Origin: Asterochloris sp. CNOR1
Taxonomy: Eukaryota; Chlorophyta; Trebouxiophyceae; Trebouxiales; Trebouxiaceae
Direction: 5' to 3'
Assembly (NCBI GenBank): GCA_963969365.1
Contig: OZ017748.1
Coordinates: 1,178,001 to 1,242,000, forward strand
DNA: 64,000 bases
The notes beneath the pieces are model-generated. The model was not told where the DNA came from, made no database searches, and saw only the letters and a program-made list of their open reading frames with translations. Of this stretch, positions 25,201 to 36,300 are shown in pieces. The translations under genes were made by a program, and so were the position numbers. Within the stretch, counting starts at the first letter, position 1, and every line of letters begins with the position of its first letter.

Positions 25201-28200
25201 AGGCAGGTACAGAAGCATTGGGTTCATATCTAGTGCCTGCAGGCAGCACCTGACTGCAAGTTGTTCCATGCTGTCTGCATGTGCTGCTGAGTGAAAGATA
25301 AGGCGCTACTCCATGTTCGTGCCTGCCTGCAATTGCCTTAAGGCTACATTCTGAAGAACTGCCTGCCAACTTATTGACAGCCTTCTGTTTGCCTGCGTGC
25401 AGGTGCCCAAGCGGTGGGAAATGATACACTGCCTGCTGGGGGAGATGTACAGGGGCGCAAAGCAACAAGATGCTGCTGACGCAGCAGCAAACGCTGATGC
25501 GGCAGCAATACAGGGGCCAGTGGCTGCCCCGTCTGCCAGGGCGTTGGTACAGCCCCTGCCTGTGCACCAGGCTGCCTCTGGTGGCGCCCCAGCTGCCAAG
25601 ACCATTCAGGGCGAGCCCCTGCGCACTCATGTCAACTTGTCAGATGCCGCCGGGCAAGGCGCAACCACGGGGCAGCAGGCGCCGCGCAGGACTGTGAGTG
25701 TGCCTGGGGAGGAGCAGGCGGCCGAAGCAGCACCAGAGCCACCAACTCGCGCCCTGCCTGTGAAGAGCAGCCTGGCAGGCAGCAGCATCAAGGGGTCCAA
25801 GCCTCAGTGGATGCTGCGCGCTGATCAAAAGAGTGGGTCAAGTCTGAAGTGTTCCACCTTGTGTACGACGGTCTTGCTGCATCCCAGATGCCGGCTGCAT
25901 GCTGCCGAAGTCTTGTGTGGGCTTAGTGTTCACAGGAACATGCAAGGAGATAAAGCTGTGCGCAGCAGATCTGGCCCTGCATGTGGAGCTAGAGTGTTCT
26001 TGTTGCTGAAGGCAGGAATCAAAGCTAGCCACAGGTCCTCCTTCACGATGGCAACCCAATATGTCAAGATCAGATGGCATACTGCCCTGCAGGCACAGGC
26101 AACCCCACGATTGGGACCAGGGTGTCCCCGACCAAGGACAGCTCCCCCGCGCCAGCAAACACGTTTCAATCTGGCGCTCAGTCTGCCTTCAGGAATGTGC
26201 CCATGTCTGGTCCAAGCGCAGCAGGGTTTAGCAGTTGCAAGAACAACTGCTCTTCCTCCCCGCCATCAGGTGCTGCCGAACAGACGGTGTCTGTTCAACA
26301 CTGTGTGTATGTCTAGTCACTTGGCACGCAGTCCATTTTGGAGCCCTGCTGTCAACATCTAAGCATCTCTGCTTGCTGGGCAGGCAGAGCTCCATACAGG
26401 GAGAAACCTTTTGTGTTGTGATCCTGCAGCCAGGCCCTTACCAAGCATCTGCTTGCTGTGCAGGTGGTGCTGCGGCGGCCTTTGACCCAGCCTCCTCAGC
26501 GTCAGCACCGGGCGTGTCTGACTCCTTGGGTGGGATCTGGCCAAGCAAGCCTGCCGCCACTTGTGGGCCAGGCGCGGAGCCTCAAGGCAGTCCCTTTGGA
26601 GGCAAGTCCATGCAGGGCCTGGACGGTGGCGACTCCTCCACCAGGAACCTGTTTGGGCGACCCCTGGGCAGCCCCGCCTCCACTGGGGGCTTTGGCTCCT
26701 TCACCCCGGCAGGCAACCTGGGATGCACCAGCATGGCAGGTGAGACGTCCCAACACTGTGAATGCCACCAGCAGCTCTGGCTTCTGGCTCCCTCACAACA
26801 GTCTGCCCCACCTGTGGCCCAGCCAAGCCTGCCCATGCACGATCATTGCTCAGGATCAGGAATGTGATCGCCGTCTCCACACTCTGCCCCCTCCCTGCTT
26901 TCCAGTCAATGCCCTGCATAGACTCCAGCCGTCAACATCAGGTAAGTCCTCCCTCATAGCTTGGCCCTGCGCACACTTCCTGATGGAGGCGTGTGGATTT
27001 GGTGGGGTTCAGCCTGCCCAGACATAGGCCATGCCCTTGAACACTGGCTACCATTGCTTCCCGCAGGCGTTGGATTCAGCAGCAGCCCATGTTTGGTAGG
27101 TTCCAGGGCACCAGCAGCCTCACTGAGCTATTCTTTGGTTCTGCTCCAGCCTTTGAGGGTGAGGTCCTGTCATTAGGGCAGATGCTGTGCTTGCGTGGTT
27201 GGGCCTTGCAGATGAGCCTCTGTAAGCCAGCTGCCCCCAGCAGTGCACCAGTTCCTGTGTGCACAGACAGTGTAGCTTCAGCAGGCCACTGTGCTGCCTG
27301 CTGCAAATAATGCTGTGTCACAGAAGCTGAACAATGCCTTGCTTTGCGGATACTCTGGAAGCATGCACTTAGTGTCAGTCAAATAATTTGATCTGTGAGG
27401 GGGGGCTCAGTCTGCCCTGTATGTCTCTGGGGGAGCCACAATGGTGTGCTGGCCTCCTGGTGGCAACCATGCTGCCCTCGCAGCGTTGCATCAGCATCGC
27501 AGCTGTCTGCTGTGTGTGCTTGGCCCTCAAGTGTCGGCACTGGCTGCCCAGGCAGGCAGCTCTTAAATGCGCGTTGTTGTATGTTGTTGAGTCCTGTATA
27601 AGATGAATGATGAAGGGAGACAGCAATCAGCCACCCCTTCAGTCCCCCTGCTCATGCCTTTGAGCAGCGTTTGCTTGAAGCTTGTACCTTCTTGCCATAG
27701 GCGCGCCGCACCTCGTGCAAAAAAAAGGGTCTGCGTCATTGCGTTGCACCTGCTTTGCACCTGCTTTGCACCTGCTTGCGCTTTTTCCTCCTACAAACGC
27801 AATATGTTGCCCTAGTGCAGGGAGCGGAGCAGGCATGGTGCCGGCTGCCAGCGCACCAGCAGTTCAGCTCTCCAAAGGGAGCAGCAGCGGTCCACTGCTT
27901 GGCTCTGGCTCAGAGCTCCTTGGCTCGGGTCTTCCTGGGGAGTCCTTCACCTCAGCCCCCGCCCCGACCCCTCTGGCTGCCCAGCCGCATGCCAACCTGT
28001 TTGGCAGCCCATCATCGGCCTTTGGCTCTGGTGCTCAATCAGGACCTTTTGGATCAGCCTCTGTTGCTGCCCCTGTGGTCGGCCAGCCAGCTGCCCAGCC
28101 ATTTGCCAGCCTGCCATCATCAATGGATGTTCAGCGCTCTGGCACCCAGCGCAGCTTTGCAGCCTCTGCAGGGCGGGCACGCCGGCCTGCCGGCAGGGCT

Positions 28201-29920
28201 GCGAGGGGCACCTCCTCACACCGGAGGGGAACAGGTTGGTGGCATGCTCTGCACCAAATGAAAACAGCATGCAGCCACCGTCAGGACATGCACTCTGGGC
28301 TGACGCAGAGTACAAGTCAATTTACCTTCATGGAGCCGCTTTTACTGGGCAGATGCTGCTGCTGATCTACATGTCCTGCTCTGACAGTCAGCCCGTGCCA
28401 TCAATTGTGGCCTGTGCTGCCAAAGCGCCCTGACGAAGTGCGCTTTGCGTTGCTTGTCCTCTGCAAAGGACACGCTGTGCCCCAAGAAAGGCTCTTTCTC
28501 CTTTGGCTACCAGTCATCACTGCCATGGTTGTCCCTGCAGGCACTGCTCAAGCCACAGGGGCCACAATGGAGGCGCACGCCTTCCCAGCTAAACCCTTTG
28601 CAGTGCCCTTTCCTGGCCACATCTGCCCAGGCAGCTCCTCAAGCTCAGAGGGTGGGGTGACCTGCTGTCTAAGCTGCTGCCAGGGCAGCTGCCTGCCCCG
28701 GCCCACCTCGTGAAACTGTCTCATAGCCTCTGGATGCAGCTCACCATGACTGGTCTGCTGCCAACCTGTATCGTGTGTCCTCAGGATGCATCACCTCATC
28801 ATTCAATTCTGCTGCTGAAACGTCTCTACATTTCAGCTGTGGTGTCTGCCAGCTCCCACCCTGTCATCTGAAAGGTCCTGAATGCTGCAGCAGGGCTGGG
28901 ACATGGTGTTGCACATTTCTGTTGGTTCCCTTGACAGCTGTATATTTTGACGATCGCTGTGTCTGCAGGTGTAGCATGCCAGGCAACCTCTGAGATGTAC
29001 AGCACCCTCGCCTCAAGCAGCACTGCGCTGCCTGTCCATGGCACCAGCAACGGCACCTTTCCTGCGAGCGCCCCCGCCGTGGTGGCACCAGAGGTGCATG
29101 ACCAAGCCATCATGGGGAGGTTAGCAGCACCCGCGCCCAGTCACTCTGCTGCAGAGGGTGAGGCTGTGATTGGAGAGCAGCCATGTCCAGTGTGAATGCT
29201 TGCTGATCTGAGGCCCGCGCCTGCCACATGTAGGTCGACCGCGGCTGTGCATCCTGGCAGTGCTCTCTAGCGACCAGGTCACTGTTGCATCAGCTGTGCA
29301 ATGACTAGATCTGCCCGGTGTCTCTGCAGGTGGATTTCATCCCCTGGCCGCCTCTGACACATTTGGCGCCCTGCGAGCAGCATCCCTCAACGTGCAGGCA
29401 TCTCAGGTGCATGCCCAGGCCCAGGCCACTGTGGAGAGGGACGTAGCAGCTGCTGCCTGCCACCCTGTGCCGAACGGTGAGCCAAACGTGAACGCAGCTA
29501 GGGCCACATTGTTGCTGAGCAGTGTTTGCTGGCTCAAAGCCCCAACTGCCATAGGTGGGGCCCTATGGCTGCAGCACAGCAGGTGCACCCATGCAGTGCT
29601 CTCCCACGGCCTGACCGCTCTCACATCAGGCAGGCAGGCGCAAAGCTGTCTATCATGTCTTCAGGGGCCAATGCTGAGTCTGCTCTGCCCACCAGCACAA
29701 TGCTGCCAGCAGCTGTTCTGCCTGGTGCAATGCCCGCATCCCTGGCAAATCCACAATCGGTGGCTGACCTGGTCCTCAAGGAGCTGCACATGGCTGCCAG
29801 CTCACACCCTGCTGAGGAGGCCTCACCCAGCCCCTCCGCTGTCTCAGGTGAGTCCGCAGTATGTCAACGCCAGGCAGCACAAGCGCCATGCAGCAAGCGT
29901 CATGCAGAAGCACAAGCTGA
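16280..29920 (+). CDS. Large protein with membrane-like helices and C-terminal FG-containing modules (nucleoporin-like)
   Basis: Many exons read rightward; the start is not fixed. The N-terminal half has hydrophobic segments: about 16832-16919 (LWCIARVALIFLLLQVIRL) and 18783-18992 (spliced TIKALVLGVCFAFSVEIVG). An acidic stretch follows at 18349-18619. Further exons are at 19877-20193, 20777-20998, 21893-22010, 22722-22910, 23378-23563, 24045-24311 and 24735-24940. Exon 25404-25832 joins in phase to a run of symmetric phase-1 exons: 26096-26270, 26465-26740, about 26906-26941, 27822-28233, 28543-28651, 28969-29158, 29331-29476 and 29661-29848. These encode Ser/Ala/Gly/Pro-rich sequence with FG dipeptides (SPFGG, NLFGR, GGFGS, NLFGS, SAFGS, GPFGS, TFGAL). 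FG repeats bind transport receptors in nuclear pores; membrane helices plus an FG tail is the plan of animal POM121. Identity is inferred, and the terminal exon (stop at 29918-29920) is tentative. A TTTT run at 22770-22773 breaks the frame of one exon. Confidence 0.5.
19702..19918. repeat. Duplicated splice acceptor plus exon start (two copies, 168 bp apart)
   Basis: 19702-19750 and 19870-19918 are diverged copies of one segment. Both carry CTGCAGTG, then (A/G)CTGGAGCCAGC, then a GCCAGTG box. The right copy is the acceptor and start of the coding exon that continues to 20193. The left copy carries an equivalent CTGCAG acceptor but leads into no supported exon. Confidence 0.75.
20961..21367. 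repeat. Exon end repeated two or three times in the downstream intron
   Basis: The end of exon 20777-20998 with its donor (CCTTGGGGCTGCAGTGGGGG, then CATTACAACATGGTGAGCAGC) is echoed at 21060-21104 (CCTTGGGCTGCAGT, then GCATGACATAGTAAACAGC) and more weakly at 21329-21367 (CCTGGGGCTACTGCGGGGG, then AAGTACAACAGGAGCA). The later copies have lost the donor dinucleotide or the reading frame. Read as diverged tandem duplicates of an exon-intron boundary. Confidence 0.6.
21713..21914. repeat. Duplicated acceptor plus exon start (two copies, 165 bp apart)
   Basis: 21878-21914 (CTGATGTCACTGCAGGCAGC, then AGAGATGATGATCAAG) is the acceptor and start of an exon that codes for EMMIKYTGYLGVQANKRYL. 21713-21749 (CTGATGCTGCTGCAGGCAGC, then CAGCTTGATGACCAAG) is an upstream diverged copy with no open exon behind it. 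Confidence 0.7.
27744..27776 (+). repeat. Three exact copies of an 11-bp unit
   Basis: TTGCACCTGCT is repeated three times without a break at 27744-27754, 27755-27765 and 27766-27776. It lies upstream of the phase-1 exon that starts at 27822, within the intron, and follows an A-rich run near 27720. It may act as part of the polypyrimidine and branch region; no stronger claim is possible. Confidence 0.9.
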
Positions 29921-30339
29921 TCAGCTGGGCCTGCCAACTGCAGAGCCAGCCTCTGAGCCCTCCAACTTTCCTACATCCTCGTGATAGACCATTCCAGGTG
30001 TGTTTTCTCCATTGCCATTGTGCACAAGTGCTATCTGGCCCAGTATGGCAGCATAATATTGCACGCACCTTTGCAGCAGACTGACTCCTGAACTTGCTGC
30101 TACAGGATGTTGCACGTCAGAACCCATCCATATCCCTTTTCCCACCTGTAAGTACCATGGTGAAAATGTTGCCCAATGGTATTGGTTTGTCCTTGGACAC
30201 CAGCAATCTGCAATGCGATCAACAGGAAGATGGCTTGATTCTGGAAAAAAACAACAATGGCTTTCACCATCGAAACTTCGCAAGCTGGGTCGCACCGCAG
30301 CGAGTCTCGGCAAGTGCCATCAAATACAGTTGATACACC

Positions 30340-33300
30340 ATGGCAGGGGTTTCTGAAGTGAGCAAACGTATCGAGATCTCTGCATGAAGATGTGACAAGC
30401 GACCTGCTTGTCAGACAATCCGCTGTTGGTGCAGGGCGTTAGCATCTGTGCGATTGCACACGGCTATGAACAATGCCAGCTGTTCCTCGGGATGCATGCT
30501 TGGGATCTTACAGGTTTGCTGTGCTTTGTGAGCATCCTGTTCAGCTCACCCACTGACTGCCTCGCTTTGCAGGGGTAGAGATGATGATGCTAACTTGATA
30601 TCATGTGTGTTCCTACAGCCATCCCTGGCATAGCACCTGCCACCGATGACATACACCGCGCGACGCATGTGGTGCTGCGGCACAAGCAGCTGGCGGCCTA
30701 TCGCAGCGCCAGATGCCTGCGCAAGAAGATGGTGTCCATATTCTGGGCTGCAGAGTTGGCCAAGCAGGGGCAGCTCATGCCACTGGATGATCCCGTGAGT
30801 TGCCTTGGTGGCCGCAGTGTGAACCCAGAGGGCTTTGTGAGGTTTTGGGAGGAGATCTGGAGGCTGCTGCCCCTTGCAGTGATGCTTCTGGGTGCCTGTG
30901 CTGCGTCCCGCAGGTCAAGCCAGGCATCTGCCATGCCTTGCATGCTGTGCATCCCGTTACGGGCCTAGCTAAGCTTGCACCTTTGCTATGCTGCACCAGG
31001 CTGACGACACTGTGCACTGCCTGCAGCTGTTCAGGCCGTTCAGAGGAGCAGCCATTGATGGCGCTGGAGGTGTGGCCAGATTGATAGCCTGATCTGCACT
31101 GCCTCTAGCTTGCGCATGCATCATTGCTGGAGCCTCGCTTGGAGCAAAGACCAGCAAGAGCTCTTGCAGAGCAAGCAGCCTCCTCTCCCTGCACAGTACT
31201 GTCCTTGAGCATGTTGGGCAGCCTCCAGTAGCTTAGCCATCAGATCGAAATCGCCTTTCCTGCGAAGTTCATAGCTGCAAAGGTAGCCTGGACTTCTCTG
31301 TCTTCTCCTGCAGACCTGGAGGTGACTGTGACAGGCTTCCAGGGCCTGCAGCGGCATTTCATGCTGGGCCTAATCCAGTGCGCAGGCATGAAGGCTGTGG
31401 GCCCCATGGACGTGCGCACCGTCACCCACGTCTTGGCAGAGAACGTGGCAGCGCCCAGTGAGAAGCTGGTTGCTGCTCGGAAACCGTGAGCGTGCTACTC
31501 TGCTCTCGCTGCCACTATCAGGGGCCTGCCTATGTGCAGTGCTTGCGACTGGCCCCCAGCGCCTGACCTGCAGGCCGCCTGCACCGCATGAGCCTGCTGC
31601 TCTGCTCTGCTTGCCCGCAGCCCGACAGCAGACTGCCTGCGCTGCCTGCACTTCAGCCGCATGCAGGATGTTCCTGTCACCTTGTGGTGCCTGCACTGAG
31701 CGGAGGTGCTATCCTCACCTGGTCGCCTGCAGGCTGAGACCTGCTGTGCCTCGTCAGTTGCATGCAACTTGCTTGCGGCAAGCCCACATGGTGCTTTGTG
31801 GGAGCTGATGCAGTAGCAAATTTGTCCACACAGTGCACTGCCCTCAGCCCAAGTGCCACGGCAGCAATGTGCTAAAGCCTGCTGTGTGCTGGCCTGCCCT
31901 AGCTGCCAACAGGCACAGGGCAACCTGCATTTGGTTTCCAAACTTGGCACCCAGTGCCAAGCTGCAGGCCTTTTGTGTCAGTCTGTGCGCCAGTGAGGGG
32001 GGCTCCGGCAAGCTGCTGTCTGCAGCAAGGCTGCCTCCTGCAGTGGCACCTCTGGCATGGGGCAGCTGCCTGGACCTCATCGCGCACGGTGTGGAGGCTG
32101 ACAATGTGTGGTGTGGTCTGCAGGGAGAACAGACGCATCCACGTGGTCAATTGCCAGTGGTTGTACGACACAGTGCGATTTTGGCAGGTCAGGGACCCAG
32201 GTGAGGCGTCAGCCTGCAGGCAGCTGTGCCTGTCTGCCAACAGCTGATGGTGGGCGGTACCAAGCATCGCCAGTGAGGAGCATAGTGCAGCTGGCTCCTC
32301 ATCGAGACACGTGCCGCAAAGCCTGGCCAGCTCAGCCTCATGCTGCAGCCTGTGCCTGCTTCCTGTCGGGGTGTTGTGCCTGCCGGCAGCATGCCTGGCA
32401 GCACCTCTGATGTCGGTCTGTGGCCACCTGCAGGGAGCTATGACCAACCCTGTAGCAGTGACCCTGCAGCGTCGTGGCCCCCTGCTGGCCCTATTCCGCA
32501 GGCCGCCCTGCAGTCCCCAAGCCCCCTGAAACCAGACTGCATCCCAGAGTCAGATGATGAGGAACAGCACGCTGCTAGAGGTGTGTCTTGAGGATTCTGG
32601 TATTGGTGGAGGACGGTTACCGTCAACTGATATGCCTTAAGGATGATGGTCACTGTCGAACCTCTGCCTGAAAAGCAGGGCTGCATCGCCAGTGTGGTTC
32701 TGGCTGAGCTGCCGACAAGTCTGGTGTGCGCCTGTTGTTGGTCCAACCCCAATCTGCATATTACCAGCTGCGAGTATTGCAGCGGGAAGCACGCGGCGTG
32801 TGGTTGCTGCAGGGGCACCAGGAGCGCCTCAGGACAAACCCAGGATGCAGCAGGGCAAGACCACTGAGCCTGAGAGGAATCGGCCTGCAGGGGGCGGCAA
32901 TAACCATCTCTCCCCTGGCGCTCACAAAGCAGCGGGCTGCCAGCAGGAAGATGCCCTGCCTGACCCTGACGGCACTAATTGTGGTGGCTCCAAGCACAAT
33001 GCGCCAGCTACTACTTGTGAAGCAGCGTCAGGCCAGCATCAGGAGCCAGGAGATGCCAGTCAGCCCCACGCAGACGGCGCTGCCATGCAAGAGCAGGGGG
33101 CGGAGCATTGGATGGGGGCTGCAGCGGCCAGCACTGGGGCCTTTGCGTCTGGGGGCAGGCCTTCTGCCCTGGGGGTCGGGCTGGAGAGCATCTTTGAGGC
33201 TGTGGCATACGAGCCTGCTGCTGGAGCTGGCAAATTCAAGGCAGCTGCTGCTGGAGCAGGCAAAGCAGAGGCATCTGCTGCTGGAGCTGGCAGTACACCG

Positions 33301-36300
33301 CCGTGTGATGCTGGGGCAGGCGCAGCACTGGCAGCTCCAGCTGAGCAGGGCTGCCACGCAGCCCAGCAAGGCAGCCTGCCGATGAGCACGCTGTCCACAG
33401 CTGTGGTGGTCGGTGCCTCAGAGGCCACACAGGATGCACAGACTGGCAGCATCACTGCCAAGCAGCACAGCCACCAGGCCGAGGTGATCGAGGCGGTCAG
33501 GGAGCTGCCTGCTGCAGGCAGCGAGTCAGAGGCCACCGAGGCGGCAGCTGGGGTGGTGGAGCGTGGTGCTGCCGCCTGTCGGGAGGCTCTGGCAGGCGGC
33601 AGCGGCTTGCATGCCACAGAGGGTGGTGAGGCAGGCAGGCGCCTGGGGGCTGCTGCTCAGGCGCAGCTGACACGCACGATGCTGCAGCAGCACGAGACAG
33701 GCGTGAGCCAGGTGGGTGCTGCCATGCCTTGTTCAGTGCTGGGGAGGCCTGTCTGCTCCAATGCACGCAGGGCCATGGGTTGCCTGCACCTGCACACCTT
33801 GCGTCCTGCTGCCACCAGGGCAGCTTGCCTGCTGCAATGGCTGCTCACCAGGGCAGGCTGCCTGTCACCAAAGGCAGGCTGCATGACGTGCCCTGCACGG
33901 CCTGGCATACTGAGCTGGCTACAAGCAGCAGCCGCTGTGCACTAGCATCTGCAGCAGCACGCTGATCTCTTCTAGTGAACGGAGAACATACCTACCTTGG
34001 GGTTCACTTGCAGCAGGATGGCAGCGCTTGTCCTGGCTCCCCCTGCAGGCGGCCAGTGCCTTCAGCAAGGTCAGGCAGTTCCTGCGGGACATGGACCCTG
34101 CAGAGGGCTCAGAAGAAGCGCAGCCCTTATCAGACGCCGTGATCAGCCCCATTGGCAAGGCTGCTGCTGTTTCTGGGCCCAGCTCCCGTGCAGCAGAGAA
34201 GCAGGCTCACTTGTGCAAGGGAGACAGAGCTGCCGTGCCCAGCTCACATGCAGCAGGAGTGAATGAGCAGCGCTGGCGTGGGGGCACCGGCGCTGCAGCA
34301 GCAGCTGCCCTGGCAGACTCAGAGCACGGCACTGGGGCAGCAGGTGCCTCACGCAGTGGCGCTGCAGAGGATGCGGCCGCTGCTGGTGGTAGTCGCGCGG
34401 GACAGGATGGTGCAGAGCAGGACGGCTCAGACGCAGAGATGCTGGATGCTCCCGCCGAAGGAGAGGGCCCTAAGGGTGCAAGCCTTGACAGGGTGCCTCC
34501 GCCGCAGCAGCACAGCCAGGGTGGGGCAGAGGGCAGCAAGACCCTGGCACCCAGGCAGGCCAGGAGTCGGCAGGCTCCTGCCTCTCAGCAGGTGGGCGCT
34601 GCACCCATGCGTCCGTCCTGTACAGTGCCAGGCAGCTCTCTGCCTGCGTGCCTGGGGCACTCCTGGTGCAACGCAGGCCAAGAGCGCGCCCCTCATTGGG
34701 GCATTCGCTGGCATGTGCTGGGTTAGATGATGCACGTCTTACTGTGCATCACACAGGCCCCCGAACTATGAATAGTCCTGCCAGACATGTCGCTGCAGCG
34801 GGACAAGGTTGCACCGCTGTGCAGTGACCCTCTGCTTGGCACCCTACTAGAGGGCTGGCCCTGAGCTGCCCAACCGTAGCGCCGTATCAATGAGGTTGAT
34901 GGTGCAGCTCCGAACGACCAATGATGATCTTACTTTGCTATTCTTCTTCACAGTGTGTGGATCGGCCATCAGCGGCTGCATAAGTTGATTGGCTGGGCCC
35001 TGTGCTGCCCTGCAGCCCACCAAGAGACAACATGCACCTGAGTGCGTTTTCCGGGCAACCGCCAATTCTGCTTGAATCACTCTGTGTCTGCAGCCACTCA
35101 GGAGGCAGCCCTGCCCTGTAAGCCATTCTGTGCCAACTGTGCAGGAGGGCCCTCCTGCAGGCGCAATTGCGATGTGCTCCGTTTTGTCTGCAGCGGGTCA
35201 CTTACCCGCCTCCGCCCTGCAGACCACCAGGCGCCAGCAGGCACGGGGTGCATCCCGGCTGGGCAAGCGCAAGGCTTTGCAGCCGGCCGCCCCAGCAGAC
35301 GCAGCCAATCCTGGCACCATAGGGCCACCCAGCAGCGCTCCCAGCCGGTTGCGCGGCAAAGCCGCGCCGCAGCAGCAGCGCACGCAGGCCTCGGAGCCCC
35401 AGGCACTGCTGGGGCGCCGCGTGCACAAGCACTTTGAGGAGGGCTGGTTTGAGGTGAATGTTTTTAAGGGAGTTTGGAAGCCAAGCTTGAACAGCCTGGC
35501 ACGCTGGCAGCTGCCCATGCAGTCCGTCTCAACCAACCCCCTCAAGATGCCTTTGCATAATGCACATGTCATAACACTGGGAAGTAAAGCAGCTCATGAG
35601 GACTGATTCAGAGGGCAGCATGGAACATGAGAGTGGAACCTGAGCTGATGTGTGGACTACAGCAATAGAACAAGGATGGTCTGTAGTGAGAACAGTGAAA
35701 CAGGCTGTGCTGCCTAGCCTGAGGGATGGGGACAGCTTTGACAGTCATGGGCATGCCAAAAGATAGGTGGCTGACAGTGAGTGCAGCAGCTGAATGTGAG
35801 CCCATGGTGTGCCTGTGCAGTCAGCTGGCTGAGGAAGCGAGCTGAGATGCTGCCTGCATTGACTCGCACATGCGGCTGCTGCCCTTGCCTCACAATGCAA
35901 CTGCTGCTGAATATCAGCCATGCCTCGCCACATTGCGCTGCCGGTGCAGGGGCTGTCAAGGCAGATCACTGTGCCGCTGTTGACCACAAGGGCGGTTGAC
36001 CGCGAGCCCAGGCAACCTGCTCATCACTGTGGTGTGCTAGCAGAGACAGTGCCTAGGCGGCAGCTTGCAATGCAGGGCTGTCCAGCCTCAGGGACTGGTC
36101 TGTAGCTGACTGCAGGGCGCTGTCACGGCGTACAATGCCATGAGCCAGTGGTGGAGGGTGGAGTACGAGGATGGCGACAGGTGAGCTTATCTTCCCCAGC
36201 AGACCCTGCTGTCTGGCAGGGGAAAGTGGCTGGACTCCCATTTGTCTCCAGTGCATGGCACACAGGACATGCCTGCAGTGTTCCTTCTGGTGCAGACATG

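Noticed and set aside
16280-25400. Assignment of the N-terminal half of the large gene to a TIC110, RETICULATA or NDC1 family
   Set aside because: Individual segments recall membrane proteins of organelles or pores, but no family-specific motif could be matched, so no name is given.
27880-28240. FG-rich stretch as a viral or bacterial surface repeat protein
   Set aside because: It is bounded by spliceosomal sites and joins in phase to the upstream exons, so it belongs to the host gene.
32692-33945. A 417-codon rightward open frame as a single uninterrupted gene
   Set aside because: It runs through a clear acceptor (32812) and donor (33712); only 32813-33711 keeps phase with the BRCT exons on both sides.
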